NCBI GenBank assembly: GCA_025925615.1 | Contig: JAICLN010000013.1 | Location: 1 to 21,844 of the forward strand | DNA: 21,844 nt | DNA from: Actinomycetospora sp. | GTDB taxonomy: Bacteria > Actinomycetota > Actinomycetes > Mycobacteriales > Pseudonocardiaceae | Direction: 5' to 3' | Shown here: positions 1 through 7,727 of the stretch, in pieces | How positions within the stretch are numbered: position 1 is the first letter of the stretch | Layout of the letters: the number at the start of each line of letters is the position of its first letter | Made by a program: the position numbers and the translations under genes | Notes under the pieces: generated by a model | Databases searched by the model: none | The model's input: only the letters and a program-made list of their open reading frames with translations | Told to the model about the DNA's origin: nothing

Positions 1-408
1 CGGGGCGCGACGAACCTGCTGCCCCTGGTCGCCCGGGCTGCGGCCGGGGGCGAGCCCCTGGCGGTCTTCGGCGACGACTGGCCCACCCCGGACGGGACGT
101 GCCTGCGCGACTACGTGCACGTCGAGGATCTCGCCGAGGCCCACGTGGCGGCCGTGCAGGCGCTGCTCGACGACGCCGCACCCTCGCCCGGGGCGCTCAA
201 CGTGGGCCGCAACGAGCCGACGAGCGTCCTCGAGGTGATCGCGGCCGTGGAGCGGGCGCACGGCGCGCCGGTGCCCTACCGGATCGCGCCGCGCCGCCCG
301 GGTGACCCGGCCCGCGTCGTCGCCGACGCTTCGCGGATCGCCGACGTCCTGGGCTGGCGCGCGACCCGGGGGGTGGACCAGATGGCTGTGTCTTCGCGCC
401 AAGACTGA
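1..408 (+). CDS. galE: UDP-glucose 4-epimerase, C-terminal part (5' end outside window)
   Basis: The reading frame is open from the first base and ends at a TGA at 406-408; the start lies upstream of the window. It shows the C-terminal half of a GalE-type extended SDR: NLLPLV, FGDDWPTPDGTCLRDYVHVEDLA (the substrate-loop signature), then LNVGRNEPTSVLEVI and ADASRIADVLGW. The family interconverts UDP-glucose and UDP-galactose in the cytoplasm, which fits the neighbouring glycosyltransferases. The protein stops about 16 residues after LGW with a tail (GVDQMAVSSRQD) that lacks the usual final helix (typically ending in a SAW-like motif), so the C-terminus looks shortened or altered. A strong hairpin begins two bases after the stop. 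Another UDP-sugar epimerase of the same subfamily is possible. Confidence 0.88.
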   Translation, partial: RGATNLLPLVARAAAGGEPLAVFGDDWPTPDGTCLRDYVHVEDLAEAHVAAVQALLDDAAPSPGALNVGRNEPTSVLEVIAAVERAHGAPVPYRIAPRRPGDPARVVADASRIADVLGWRATRGVDQMAVSSRQD

Positions 409-410
409 CG

Positions 411-443
411 TTGGGACAGCGCTCGTCCCTCGCGCTGTCCCAA
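411..443. terminator. Bidirectional hairpin terminator between convergent genes
   Basis: TTGGGACAGCG (411-421) and CGCTGTCCCAA (433-443) form a perfect 11-bp stem with an 11-nt loop. With one bulged base the stem extends outward through GACG/CGTC (407-448). It sits between the galE stop (408) and the stop of the minus-strand dioxygenase gene (466), where a terminator serving both strands is expected. There is no T-tract, as is common in actinobacteria. Confidence 0.75.
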
Positions 444-465
444 CCGTCACTCGGCGCGTCCGGGG

Positions 466-1128
466 TCAGCTCTGGAACTCGCCGTCCGCGTCGAGCGTGC
501 GGTAGTAGCCGGACAGGTCCATGCGCCGCTTGGCGTTCACGGTGGACTTGCCCTCGTCGACGAAGAGGCGCAGCGGGATCGCGCGGAAGTCGAAGCTCAC
601 CCGCGAGGTCGGGGTGTCGTTCGGGTAGTTCCCGTGGCGGTTGTTCACCGCGTCGAACCGGAACACCTCGCCCGGCTCCACGACCGCCGGGGAGTACGTG
701 TCGCTGCCCGGCGTGTCCTCGATCCACATCGAGTTGTTGCCGTAGGCCCGGGTCAGCGGCAGCCAGTAGTTCAGCGTGGCCGGCTGGTGGTTGTAGTCCG
801 AGTCCTTGTGGAACTCGCTCACGGCCACGCTGCCGGGGCGGTGCACGCGGAAGGTGGGCACGCGCTGCACGGCGAGGTCCTCGCCGTACTGCGGGAGGAT
901 CCACTCCACGAGGAAGCGGTCGTAGAGGTCCCGGACCTGCTCGTACTCGCGGTAGAAGATCGAGTGGTCGTCGGAGTCCTGGTCGTGGTTGTCCACGTCC
1001 GACCGGCGCCCGAGCTCGTGGATCTTCTCGAGGTCGGGGGTGTCGAGGATCTTCGCGACGACGGTCGCGAAGGGGAACTCGATCGGGTCGTAGGTCAGGA
1101 CGGTGCCGTGCTCGCTCCGGTCGGCCAT
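466..1128 (-). CDS. Small Fe(II)/2-oxoglutarate dioxygenase-like protein (StrG/phytanoyl-dioxygenase type)
   Basis: This 220-residue protein has the cupin-type dioxygenase signature. H107-K-D109 forms the HxD iron motif, H165 is the distal histidine, and R176 in TSRVSFDFR is the likely 2-oxoglutarate carboxylate ligand. Between them is a core reading LNYWLPLT and EPGEVFRFDAVNNRHGNYPN. Small proteins of this type, including ones annotated StrG-like in aminoglycoside clusters, are presumed to hydroxylate or oxidise a sugar or cyclitol; the substrate here is unknown. The ATG at 1128 follows AAGGAAGG with 7-base spacing. It is the last gene of a minus-strand operon, 56 bases after the second glycosyltransferase. 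It shares the HxD...H...R-x-S-x-DFR layout with the 5157-6071 protein, so the two may act on related substrates. Calling it a dioxygenase is well supported; its substrate is not. Confidence 0.75.
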   Translation of the reverse strand: MADRSEHGTVLTYDPIEFPFATVVAKILDTPDLEKIHELGRRSDVDNHDQDSDDHSIFYREYEQVRDLYDRFLVEWILPQYGEDLAVQRVPTFRVHRPGSVAVSEFHKDSDYNHQPATLNYWLPLTRAYGNNSMWIEDTPGSDTYSPAVVEPGEVFRFDAVNNRHGNYPNDTPTSRVSFDFRAIPLRLFVDEGKSTVNAKRRMDLSGYYRTLDADGEFQS

Positions 1129-1184
1129 GGGGAGCCCTTCCTTGTCGTCTTCCCCGGTCGGTGAGCGGTCCTCTCCGCCGGGTG

Positions 1185-2297
1185 TCAGCTGGGGGAGCGC
1201 AGGAGCTCCCGGTACAGGGTCACGAGTCGATCGGCCCAGGCATCGGCGCCGAAGGAGCGCACGCTCTCGCGCGCCCGGGCCCCGATGCGCACCCGGACCT
1301 CGTCGTCCGAGAGCAGCTTGTCCAGCGCCGCGGTGAGCGCCGGGGGATCACCGACGGGGACGACGGCGCCGTTGTCCCCGTCCCGCACGAGGGTCGCCAG
1401 CCCGCCCACCGGCGTGACGACGGGGCACAGGCCCCAGGCCATGCCCTCCAGCACCGACATCGGCAGGCCCTCCCACCAGCTCGGCAGCAGGAGGATCTGG
1501 GCGGTGTGCAGGAGCTCGTCGCGCTCGTCCGGGCCGATCCAGGTGCGGATGTCGACGGTGCCGTCGAGGCCGTTCGCGGCGACCGCCCGGCGGACCGCGT
1601 CCGCGTCCCCGTGACCGGCGAGCGTCACGTGCAGCCGCGCCCGCTGGGCGGCGTCCAGGCCGGCGAGGGCGGTGACGAGGTCGAAGACGCCCTTGCGGTC
1701 GATGAGCCGCCCGAGGAACACGGCGCCGACCGTCGCGGTGCGCGGGTTGCGGGTGGGCACGGTCGCAGGCCACTCGACGGGGTTGGCGAACACGACGACG
1801 CGGTCGTCGGGCAGGCCCAGGCGCGAGGTGTAGACCTCGCGGGCCCCGGGGGCGAGGACGACGACGCGGTCCGCGCGCAGCAGCCACGCCACCACGGGGC
1901 GCAGGGGCGCCGGCAGGGCGTCGAACCAGTCGGCGAAGGCGCCGGCGTGGGTGTGCAGCACGGTGGGGACGCCGCGGGCACGCGCGGTCGCCACGATGAC
2001 GCCCTTGCGCAGCGCGGACAGTCCCTTGGCCACGTGCAGGTGCACGACGTCGACCCGGCCGGTGAGGACCAGCAGGAGCGCCCGGGCGATGCCGCCGACC
2101 ATCAGCTGCAGGCGCCGAAGCGCCCCGGCCTCGTCGTAGGTCGTGACGACCCGGACCTCGACGTCGTCACGCGCCGCGAGGAACCGCTCGTGCAGCCGCT
2201 GGACGGCCGCGATCCCGCCCGGCGTGGACGAGGTCTGCCCGACGACGAGGACCCGGAGCCGGTCGCCGCCGGTGCGCCCCTGCGCCGGGTCGGTCAC
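1185..2297 (-). CDS. GT4 family glycosyltransferase
   Basis: A 370-residue GT-B fold glycosyltransferase. The N-domain begins RLRVLVVGQTSSTPGGIAAV, a glycine-rich loop typical of GT4. The linker carries ADRVVVLAPGAREVY and NPVEWP. The C-domain has AVFLGRLIDRKGVFDLV and the E-x7-E nucleotide-sugar motif in WWEGLPMSVLEGMAWG. It should transfer a sugar from a nucleotide donor to a lipid-linked or soluble acceptor at the cytoplasmic face; donor and acceptor cannot be read from the sequence. The frame is open far upstream, but the proposed GTG at 2297 overlaps the preceding gene's stop as GTGA, giving translational coupling, and the conserved N-terminus starts 14 residues later. It is the second of three genes in a minus-strand operon and is followed by the 466-1128 dioxygenase. 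Confidence 0.88.
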   Translation of the reverse strand: MTDPAQGRTGGDRLRVLVVGQTSSTPGGIAAVQRLHERFLAARDDVEVRVVTTYDEAGALRRLQLMVGGIARALLLVLTGRVDVVHLHVAKGLSALRKGVIVATARARGVPTVLHTHAGAFADWFDALPAPLRPVVAWLLRADRVVVLAPGAREVYTSRLGLPDDRVVVFANPVEWPATVPTRNPRTATVGAVFLGRLIDRKGVFDLVTALAGLDAAQRARLHVTLAGHGDADAVRRAVAANGLDGTVDIRTWIGPDERDELLHTAQILLLPSWWEGLPMSVLEGMAWGLCPVVTPVGGLATLVRDGDNGAVVPVGDPPALTAALDKLLSDDEVRVRIGARARESVRSFGADAWADRLVTLYRELLRSPS

Positions 2298-3547
2298 CGG
2301 TCGGTGACCGCCGACGCGGTGGTGCGCGCGCCCGGATCGAGGGCGGCGGCCGGGTCGACCGTGGCGTACGCGGCGAGGAGCGCCTCCTGCGAGTGCGTCC
2401 ACGACAGGGCGCCGGCGACGCGCTCGCGCCCGACCTCGCCCATCTGCTTGCGCCGCACCGGGTCGTCCAGGAGCTCCGAGATGAGCGCGGCGTACTCGTC
2501 GACGTCGTTGGGGCGCGCGAAGAGTGCCGCGTCGCCGGCCGAGACCCGGCTCTCGGTGAGGTCGAACGAGACCATCGGCAGCCCCATCGCCATGTACTCC
2601 ATGATCTTGTTCATGGTGGACACGTCGTTGAGCGGGTTCAGCGGGTCGGGGGCCAGGCCCAGGCACGCCGTCGACAGGTAGCGGCGCACCAGCGGCGTGT
2701 CGGCCATACCGGTGAACGTCACGCGGTCGTCGAGACCCAGGCGCTGGGCGAGGTCGACGACGTCGTCGAAGGCGTCGCCGCCGCCGAGGAACGCGGCGTG
2801 CCAGTCGTCGCGGCGCTCCGCGAGCTGGGACAGGGCGCGGACGGCGTAGTCCACGCCGTCCTGCGGGCCCATGACGCCGAGGTAGACCAGCAGGTGCTCC
2901 CGGCCCCGCGCCAGCTCCGGCTCCGGCGGCACCTGCTTGAAGCGGTCGAGGGCGGGCGCGCTGCGCACCGTGAAGGCGCGGGATCCGCGCACGCGGCCGC
3001 GGCCGACGGCCTTGGCGCGGTAGCTCTCGTTGGTCGAGATGACGACGTCGGCGGTGCGGTAGGTGAGGAACTCGACGAGCCGCAGGCCCCAGTAGAGGGC
3101 GTCGCGCTTCGGGCGGAAGCGGGAGAGGTAGAGCTCCGGCACGAGGTCGTGCTGGTCGAACACCACGCGGGTGCGGACGCCGTGGCGTCGCCCGATCACC
3201 CGCAGCACGAGGGCCACGAGGAAGAGCAGGTCCGGCGGGTTGCACAGGTGCACGACGTCGACCGGGGCCCGCCGGGTGATCGCGCGGGCCAGCCGGATCG
3301 AGTGGAAGAGCGCGGAGGCGTACTCCTCGAGGTAGCCCTGCGGGCCCCCGCTCGCCGCCTGTAGCGGGTAGCGGTGGATCGCCACGCCGTCGACGACGGC
3401 CTCGCGCTCGGTGTCCCTCTCGGTCCCCAGGGGGCAGATCACCTCGACGTCCCAGCCGCGGTCGCGCAGCGTCGTGGCCTCCTGCCACACGCGGCGGTCG
3501 AACGGCACCGAGAGGTTCTCGACGAGGATGAGTGCTCTGCCGGGCAA
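2294..3547 (-). CDS. GT4 family glycosyltransferase, first gene of operon
   Basis: A glycosyltransferase of about 417 residues that opens with LILVENLSVPFDRRVWQEA, characteristic of GT4 enzymes from exopolysaccharide and O-antigen loci. It continues with VDVVHLCNPPDLLFLVA, VFDQHDLVPELY, the linker VISTNESYR, then LVYLGVMGPQDGVDYAVRAL and a C-terminal donor-binding stretch NKIMEYMAMGLPMVSFDLTE. It probably adds a sugar during assembly of a lipid-linked glycan. The open frame reaches 3859, but the extra upstream residues look non-coding, so I place the start at the TTG at 3547 just before the conserved N-terminus; this start is uncertain and the ribosome site is weak. Its stop overlaps the next gene's GTG. 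It is transcribed divergently from the 3892 glycosyltransferase. Confidence 0.85.
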   Translation of the reverse strand: MPGRALILVENLSVPFDRRVWQEATTLRDRGWDVEVICPLGTERDTEREAVVDGVAIHRYPLQAASGGPQGYLEEYASALFHSIRLARAITRRAPVDVVHLCNPPDLLFLVALVLRVIGRRHGVRTRVVFDQHDLVPELYLSRFRPKRDALYWGLRLVEFLTYRTADVVISTNESYRAKAVGRGRVRGSRAFTVRSAPALDRFKQVPPEPELARGREHLLVYLGVMGPQDGVDYAVRALSQLAERRDDWHAAFLGGGDAFDDVVDLAQRLGLDDRVTFTGMADTPLVRRYLSTACLGLAPDPLNPLNDVSTMNKIMEYMAMGLPMVSFDLTESRVSAGDAALFARPNDVDEYAALISELLDDPVRRKQMGEVGRERVAGALSWTHSQEALLAAYATVDPAAALDPGARTTASAVTDR

Positions 3548-3891
3548 GATCCTGGGTCCGTCCTGTCGGGGCCGGGGCGATCCGATCGGCGACCGGTCGG
3601 GTCGGTGACCACGGTAGCGATGCCGTCCCGAGGTGCCTCGGGTGCCTGCCGTCCCCGTTCCGGGCGCGGATGACTCGGCGATGAGTAGACGTTCAGTGAG
3701 CGGTCGAGGTTGCGTCGCCGGCCGACCGGGGCCACGCCCCCGATCGGGTCCGGGGCGCGGGACGCCGAGTGAGCTGATGCGACGATGACGGGCGAACAAA
3801 CGCTCCGGGCAATACGGGCGTCGGGCCCCGGAGCGGGCACCGGTAGCGTCCCGGATCACCCGAACGGGTCGCCTGAGGGGGTCGTGGAGAG
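3548..3891. promoter_or_regulatory. Divergent intergenic region between two glycosyltransferase genes
   Basis: These 344 bases separate the minus-strand glycosyltransferase operon from the plus-strand glycosyltransferase and must carry both promoters. The frames crossing it (the N-terminal extension of the minus ORF and short plus ORFs) have arginine/proline-rich translations with no recognisable protein pattern, so I see no gene. I could not identify a convincing -35/-10 pair by eye. Confidence 0.5.
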
Positions 3892-4953
3892 ATGCACGTA
3901 CACGTGGAGCTGCCCGAGGAGCTCGACGTGGAGGAGTACCGCCTGCGCAACGCGCGCGGTGAGATTCCCGACCACACGCCGTACGGCCTGCACCACATCG
4001 GCGACGACGGCGACGTCGTCACCTTCCGCAGGCCGGCGCACGGTGCGATCGCGTACGCCTCGCGCAAGGTCCGCAACCGGCTGGACATGTACGAGGCCGT
4101 CACCGCGGTGACCGGCGCCCGGCAGCGCCGCGGGGCGGACGCGCTGCTGTGCATCGACGAGCGCACCGGGGTGCCCGCGCTGTTCACCTCACCGCGGCGC
4201 CCCGTCGTCACCGGGATCGGCTGGCTGGAGCGCCCGGAGATGCTCCCGCCGACGCAGCGTCGTGCGACCACGGCCGCGCTGCGCCGCGCCGCGGGCCTGT
4301 TCACCCAGTCCCCGGGACTCGTGCCGATCCTGAAGGAGCACTGGGACCTCGACCCGGACCGCGTCCACGGCGTGACCCTCGGGATCGACCCCGACTTCTA
4401 TCCCGAGCAACCGTGGGAGGGCCGTGACTCCGGCGGCGTGACCGTCACCAGCGTCGGCGACGACCGCAACCGCGACCACGCGACGCTAGTCGGCGCCGTC
4501 GAGCGCGTCCGCGCGGCCGGGCTGCCGGCCTGGCTCGAGCTGGCCACGACGCTGCCCGTCGCGCTCCCGCCCGACGCCGGCGTGGTCCACGCCCGGCGGA
4601 TGAACGCGGCGATGCGCGGGCTGTACCAGCGCTCGACCGTGGTCGCGATCGCGCTGCGCCCCAACCCGGTGGGGGCGGGCCTCACGGTGGCTCTGGAGGG
4701 GCTGGCGAGCGGCCGCCCGGTGGTGGCCACGAACAACCCCGGCATGGAGACCTACGTCGACCACGGCCGCACCGGGCTGCTGGTCCCCCCGGACGACCCG
4801 GCGGCGATGGCCGACGCGATCGGCGAGCTGCTCTCCGACCCCGAGCGCGCCGCGGCGATGGGTGCAGCCGGACGCAAGGAGGTCGAGGCCCGCTTCACCT
4901 CCGCGCACATGGCCGGCGAGCTGCGCGCCATCCTGCGCGGGGTGACCGGGTAG
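3892..4953 (+). CDS. Glycosyltransferase with GT4-type C-terminal domain
   Basis: A 353-residue protein. Its C-terminal half is a GT-B donor-binding domain: VTSVGDDRNRDHATLV, VVAIALRPNPVGAGLTVALEGLASG, RPVVATNNPGMETYVDHGRTGLLVPPDDP. The first glutamate of the usual E-x7-E motif appears replaced (NPVGAGLTVALE), a variant seen in some GT4 proteins. The N-terminal half is less conserved but carries the linker FTQSPGLVPILKEHW followed by LGIDPDFYP, the usual post-linker pattern. The ATG at 3892 has GGAG two bases upstream and a G-rich stretch (GAGGGGG) farther up. It heads the plus-strand side of the locus, 203 bases before the second dioxygenase, and probably acts on the same glycan as the two minus-strand glycosyltransferases. 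Confidence 0.83.
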   Translation: MHVHVELPEELDVEEYRLRNARGEIPDHTPYGLHHIGDDGDVVTFRRPAHGAIAYASRKVRNRLDMYEAVTAVTGARQRRGADALLCIDERTGVPALFTSPRRPVVTGIGWLERPEMLPPTQRRATTAALRRAAGLFTQSPGLVPILKEHWDLDPDRVHGVTLGIDPDFYPEQPWEGRDSGGVTVTSVGDDRNRDHATLVGAVERVRAAGLPAWLELATTLPVALPPDAGVVHARRMNAAMRGLYQRSTVVAIALRPNPVGAGLTVALEGLASGRPVVATNNPGMETYVDHGRTGLLVPPDDPAAMADAIGELLSDPERAAAMGAAGRKEVEARFTSAHMAGELRAILRGVTG

Positions 4954-5013
4954 CGGGTTCGGCCCGACCCCTCGCGACGGCCGACGATGCGGCGTCGGGC
5001 ACTCTCCGTGCGC

Positions 5014-5037
5014 AGGTCACTGCGACGTACGTGACCT
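5014..5037. promoter_or_regulatory. Inverted repeat upstream of the second dioxygenase gene
   Basis: AGGTCAC (5014-5020) and GTGACCT (5031-5037) form 7-bp arms around 10 bases. The right arm also belongs to a tighter palindrome, GTGAC-CTC-GTCAC (5031-5043). About 40 bases downstream is an AT-rich CATAACGT (5076-5083) that could hold a -10 element, placing the repeat where an operator would lie. Function is inferred from position only. Confidence 0.35.
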
Positions 5038-5156
5038 CGTCACCCACCCCGGCAACCCCGTGCGGGCGAACGCGTCATAACGTGGAGACAGCCCGGTGAG
5101 CGCGCCGGGAGCCGGCGACCAGCACGGGCCGCCGGCCGCGGGGAAGGAGCACCAGG

Positions 5157-6071
5157 GTGACCAACGTCCTTTCGAACCCCTCGTTCGACGACTCGACGCG
5201 GCGGGAGCACCTCTACCGCGGTGACGTGATGATCTACGGCGCCTCGCCGGCCACGCTCGCGCTGGTGGAGTTCACCCGCGGGCTCGTCGAGGAGGCTTTC
5301 GGCGAGGTCGGGGAGGGCGGGCTGGAGCCCCAGACCGCGCAGCACCACATGGAGGTCGAGAAGTTCGCCGCGTTGCTGGCGGACCTCAAGCCGCGGTTCA
5401 TCCACCACCCGCGGTGCAAGGAACTGCTCCCGGCCGTGCTGGAGGAGCGCGGCTGTGACCCGGAGCGGACCTACTTCGACGTGCCGCGCCTGCGGACGTC
5501 GACCTCGAACGACTACCTGACGACGGGGATCGCCTACGCCTTCCACCCGCACCGCGACACCTGGTACTCCGCGCCGATGTGCCAGACGAACTGGTGGATG
5601 CCGGTCTACCCGGTGACCGCCGACAACGTCATGGCCTTCCACCCGAAGTACATGACCCAGGGCGTCAAGAACGGCTCGCGGCGCTACGACTACGGCGAGT
5701 GGAACCGCACCAGCCGCTTCGCGGCCGCCACGCAGATCGGCAAGGACACGCGTGAGCAGCCGAAGCCCGAGGAGCCGGTCGAGCTGGACCCGCAGGTCCG
5801 CGTCGTGCCCGAGGTCGGCGGGATGATGGTGTTCTCGGGCAACCAGCTGCATTCGTCGGTGCCGAACACCTCCGGACGGACCCGTTTCTCGATCGACTTC
5901 CGCGTGGTCGACATCGACGACGTCGAGGCGGGGCGCGGCTCGCGCAATGTCGACTCGGAGTGCTCCGGGACGACGCTGCGCGACTTCCACCGCTGCTCGG
6001 ACCTCGCGCCGATGCCCGAGGAGCTCGCCGCCCGCTACGACGGCGTGGCCGTCGTGGGGGCGCTGAGCTGA
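5157..6071 (+). CDS. Fe(II)/2-oxoglutarate dioxygenase-like protein
   Basis: A 304-residue protein with the jelly-roll dioxygenase signature. H132-R-D134 in FHPHRDTWYSAP is the HxD motif, H232 in GNQLHSSVPN is the distal iron ligand, and R243 in GRTRFSIDFRV is the likely 2-oxoglutarate-binding arginine. The core TNWWMPVYPVTADNVMAFHP matches the beta-strand before the insert. It probably hydroxylates or desaturates a small molecule or sugar; the substrate is unknown. The GTG at 5157 is chosen because AAGGAG (5144-5149) lies 7 bases upstream. An insert of about 50 residues between the metal half-sites makes it longer than the 220-residue relative at 466-1128. Its stop is only 10 bases from the stop of the convergent aminotransferase gene. 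Confidence 0.75.
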   Translation: MTNVLSNPSFDDSTRREHLYRGDVMIYGASPATLALVEFTRGLVEEAFGEVGEGGLEPQTAQHHMEVEKFAALLADLKPRFIHHPRCKELLPAVLEERGCDPERTYFDVPRLRTSTSNDYLTTGIAYAFHPHRDTWYSAPMCQTNWWMPVYPVTADNVMAFHPKYMTQGVKNGSRRYDYGEWNRTSRFAAATQIGKDTREQPKPEEPVELDPQVRVVPEVGGMMVFSGNQLHSSVPNTSGRTRFSIDFRVVDIDDVEAGRGSRNVDSECSGTTLRDFHRCSDLAPMPEELAARYDGVAVVGALS

Positions 6072-6087
6072 CGCCCGGCGATCAGCG
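6061..6087. terminator. Possible shared hairpin spanning two convergent stop codons
   Basis: CGCTGA (6061-6066) pairs with TCAGCG (6082-6087), and GCTGA (6067-6071) could pair instead with TCAGC (6082-6086). The arms contain the stop codons of both convergent genes. It is the only hairpin between them, but the stem is short and termination is inferred from position. Confidence 0.3.
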
Positions 6088-7437
6088 AGGAGCGACCTGG
6101 CGTCCCCGCGGGGCCGCCCACGGGCGCAGGGCGGGAGCGACCGGGCGGCCTTCGAACAGGCCGGACGCGGTGCCGATCTCGATCGCCTTGGCGTAGGCGG
6201 GCAGCGCATCGGCCACCGCCTGGATCGTGTGGTCGATCTCCGCGTCCGCGTGTGCGGCCGAGACGACGAACGACTGCCCGAGCACACCGCCCTTGAGCAG
6301 CTCGCTCAGGAAGAGCGTCCGGTACTCCTGTGACGGGGTACCGGACGCGTCCCGGGTCGCGAAGACCAGGCAGCTCGGGTGCCCGACGACCTCGACGTAC
6401 TCGCGCAGTCCGGCCTCGTCGATGACGCGGTTCGCCCCGGCGGCCAGCCGCTCGCCGGCTCGGCGCATCGCACTGATGGGGTCCGTCGTGCGGTATGCCT
6501 CGACGACGGCCCGGAACGCGGTGAGCCCGACCGTTTCCGGCCCGCTGGTGGTCGAGAGGAGGAAGACCCGCTCGGCGTCGGTGTCGAGACCGCCGAGCTC
6601 CATGAGTTCCCGTTTGCCCGCGAGTGCGGCCAGGGCGAACCCGTTGCCCATGGCCTTGCCCCACGTCGACAGATCCGGGCGGACACCGAAGACCTCCTGC
6701 GCGCCGCCGGTGGCCCAGCGGAAGCCGGTGATCATCTCGTCGAAGACGAGCACCGTGCCCTCGGCGGTGCACAGCTCGCGCAGCCCTTCCAGGAACCCGG
6801 GCTCGGGCGCCGTCGTCCCGGTGGCGGCCTCGGTGAACACCGCGGCGATCCGGCCGTGGTGCCGCGCGAAGAGCGCGCGCAGCGAGTCGAGATCGTTGTA
6901 GGAGAACCGGACGGTGCGGTCACGGACCTCGGCCGGGATTCCGGCGCTCATCGCGGTGGAGCCGATGAACCAGTCGTCGGTGGAGAAGAACGGTTGGCTC
7001 GCCACGGCGACCATGTCCCGGCCGGTGGCGGCGCGCGCGAGCTTGAGCGCGGCCGTCGTCGCGTCGGATCCGTTCTTGGTGAACTTGACCATGTCGGCAC
7101 CGGGGACGACCGCGAGGAAGTCCTCGGCCGCCTCGACCTCGAGGACCGACGGCCGGGTGAAGCTGACGCCGCGCGCGAGGACATCCCGCACGGCGTCGAT
7201 GACGGGCGCGTAGGCGTGACCGAGGGTCACCGCTCGCAGGCCCATGCCGTACTCGACGAACTCGTTGCCGTCCGCGTCCCACACCCGCGCCCCGCGGCCC
7301 CGTTCGATGACCGGGGCCATGCCCTCGGGGTACTGGTCGTCCCCGCGTGCGTAGGTGTGCGCCCCGCCCGGCACCATCGTGCGGAGCCGGTTCGAGAGCT
7401 CGGTGGAGCGGGCGAAGCTCATGCCCTCGTGATCCAT
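6082..7437 (-). CDS. Glutamate-1-semialdehyde aminomutase-like class III aminotransferase
   Basis: A 451-residue fold-type I PLP enzyme. Landmarks are VPGGAHTYARGDDQYP, VKFTKNGSDATTAALKLAR, the PLP-binding aspartate D233 in VFDEMITGFR, and the Schiff-base lysine K261 in STWGKAMGNG. These patterns match HemL-type class III enzymes. However, the protein lies in a sugar/dioxygenase neighbourhood with no haem genes in view, so it more likely aminates a pathway intermediate than makes 5-aminolevulinate. The ATG at 7437 is chosen because GGAGGT lies 8 bases upstream; the internal ATG at 7422 has a GAGG only two bases away, too close to serve. The longer open frame to 7587 adds low-quality sequence. 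It converges on the 5157 dioxygenase. The family is secure; the substrate is not. Confidence 0.87.
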   Translation of the reverse strand: MDHEGMSFARSTELSNRLRTMVPGGAHTYARGDDQYPEGMAPVIERGRGARVWDADGNEFVEYGMGLRAVTLGHAYAPVIDAVRDVLARGVSFTRPSVLEVEAAEDFLAVVPGADMVKFTKNGSDATTAALKLARAATGRDMVAVASQPFFSTDDWFIGSTAMSAGIPAEVRDRTVRFSYNDLDSLRALFARHHGRIAAVFTEAATGTTAPEPGFLEGLRELCTAEGTVLVFDEMITGFRWATGGAQEVFGVRPDLSTWGKAMGNGFALAALAGKRELMELGGLDTDAERVFLLSTTSGPETVGLTAFRAVVEAYRTTDPISAMRRAGERLAAGANRVIDEAGLREYVEVVGHPSCLVFATRDASGTPSQEYRTLFLSELLKGGVLGQSFVVSAAHADAEIDHTIQAVADALPAYAKAIEIGTASGLFEGRPVAPALRPWAAPRGRQVAPR

Positions 7438-7727
7438 CAGGCGGTACCTCCATGAGGACGGTGCGGGTCCGGGCGGTGACGCGAGTGGCCGACGCCGACG
7501 TTCCCCACGACGATTATCGTCCGTGATCGCCGATCGCGGTCGGCAGCGGGGGTGACCGCATCGTCCGGTCCCGGCGCGCGGCCTCACCGAGGGTCAGCCG
7601 CCGTGGACGACGTCCGGGGCGGTCGTGGCTCGATCGGCCGTCACGCCGGGATGCGGAGTGCCACCACGACCGGGAGGCGACCGCGCCGGGTCCTCACGAA
7701 CGGCCGAGAACCGGTCCCCCGACCGGG

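Noticed and set aside
411..2681. 756-residue plus-strand open frame
   Set aside because: Antisense to the dioxygenase and glycosyltransferase genes, with low-complexity translation.
2298..3488. N-terminal extension of the 1185-2297 glycosyltransferase frame
   Set aside because: It overlaps the other glycosyltransferase out of frame and has no protein-like pattern; the GTG at 2297 with GTGA coupling is the better start.
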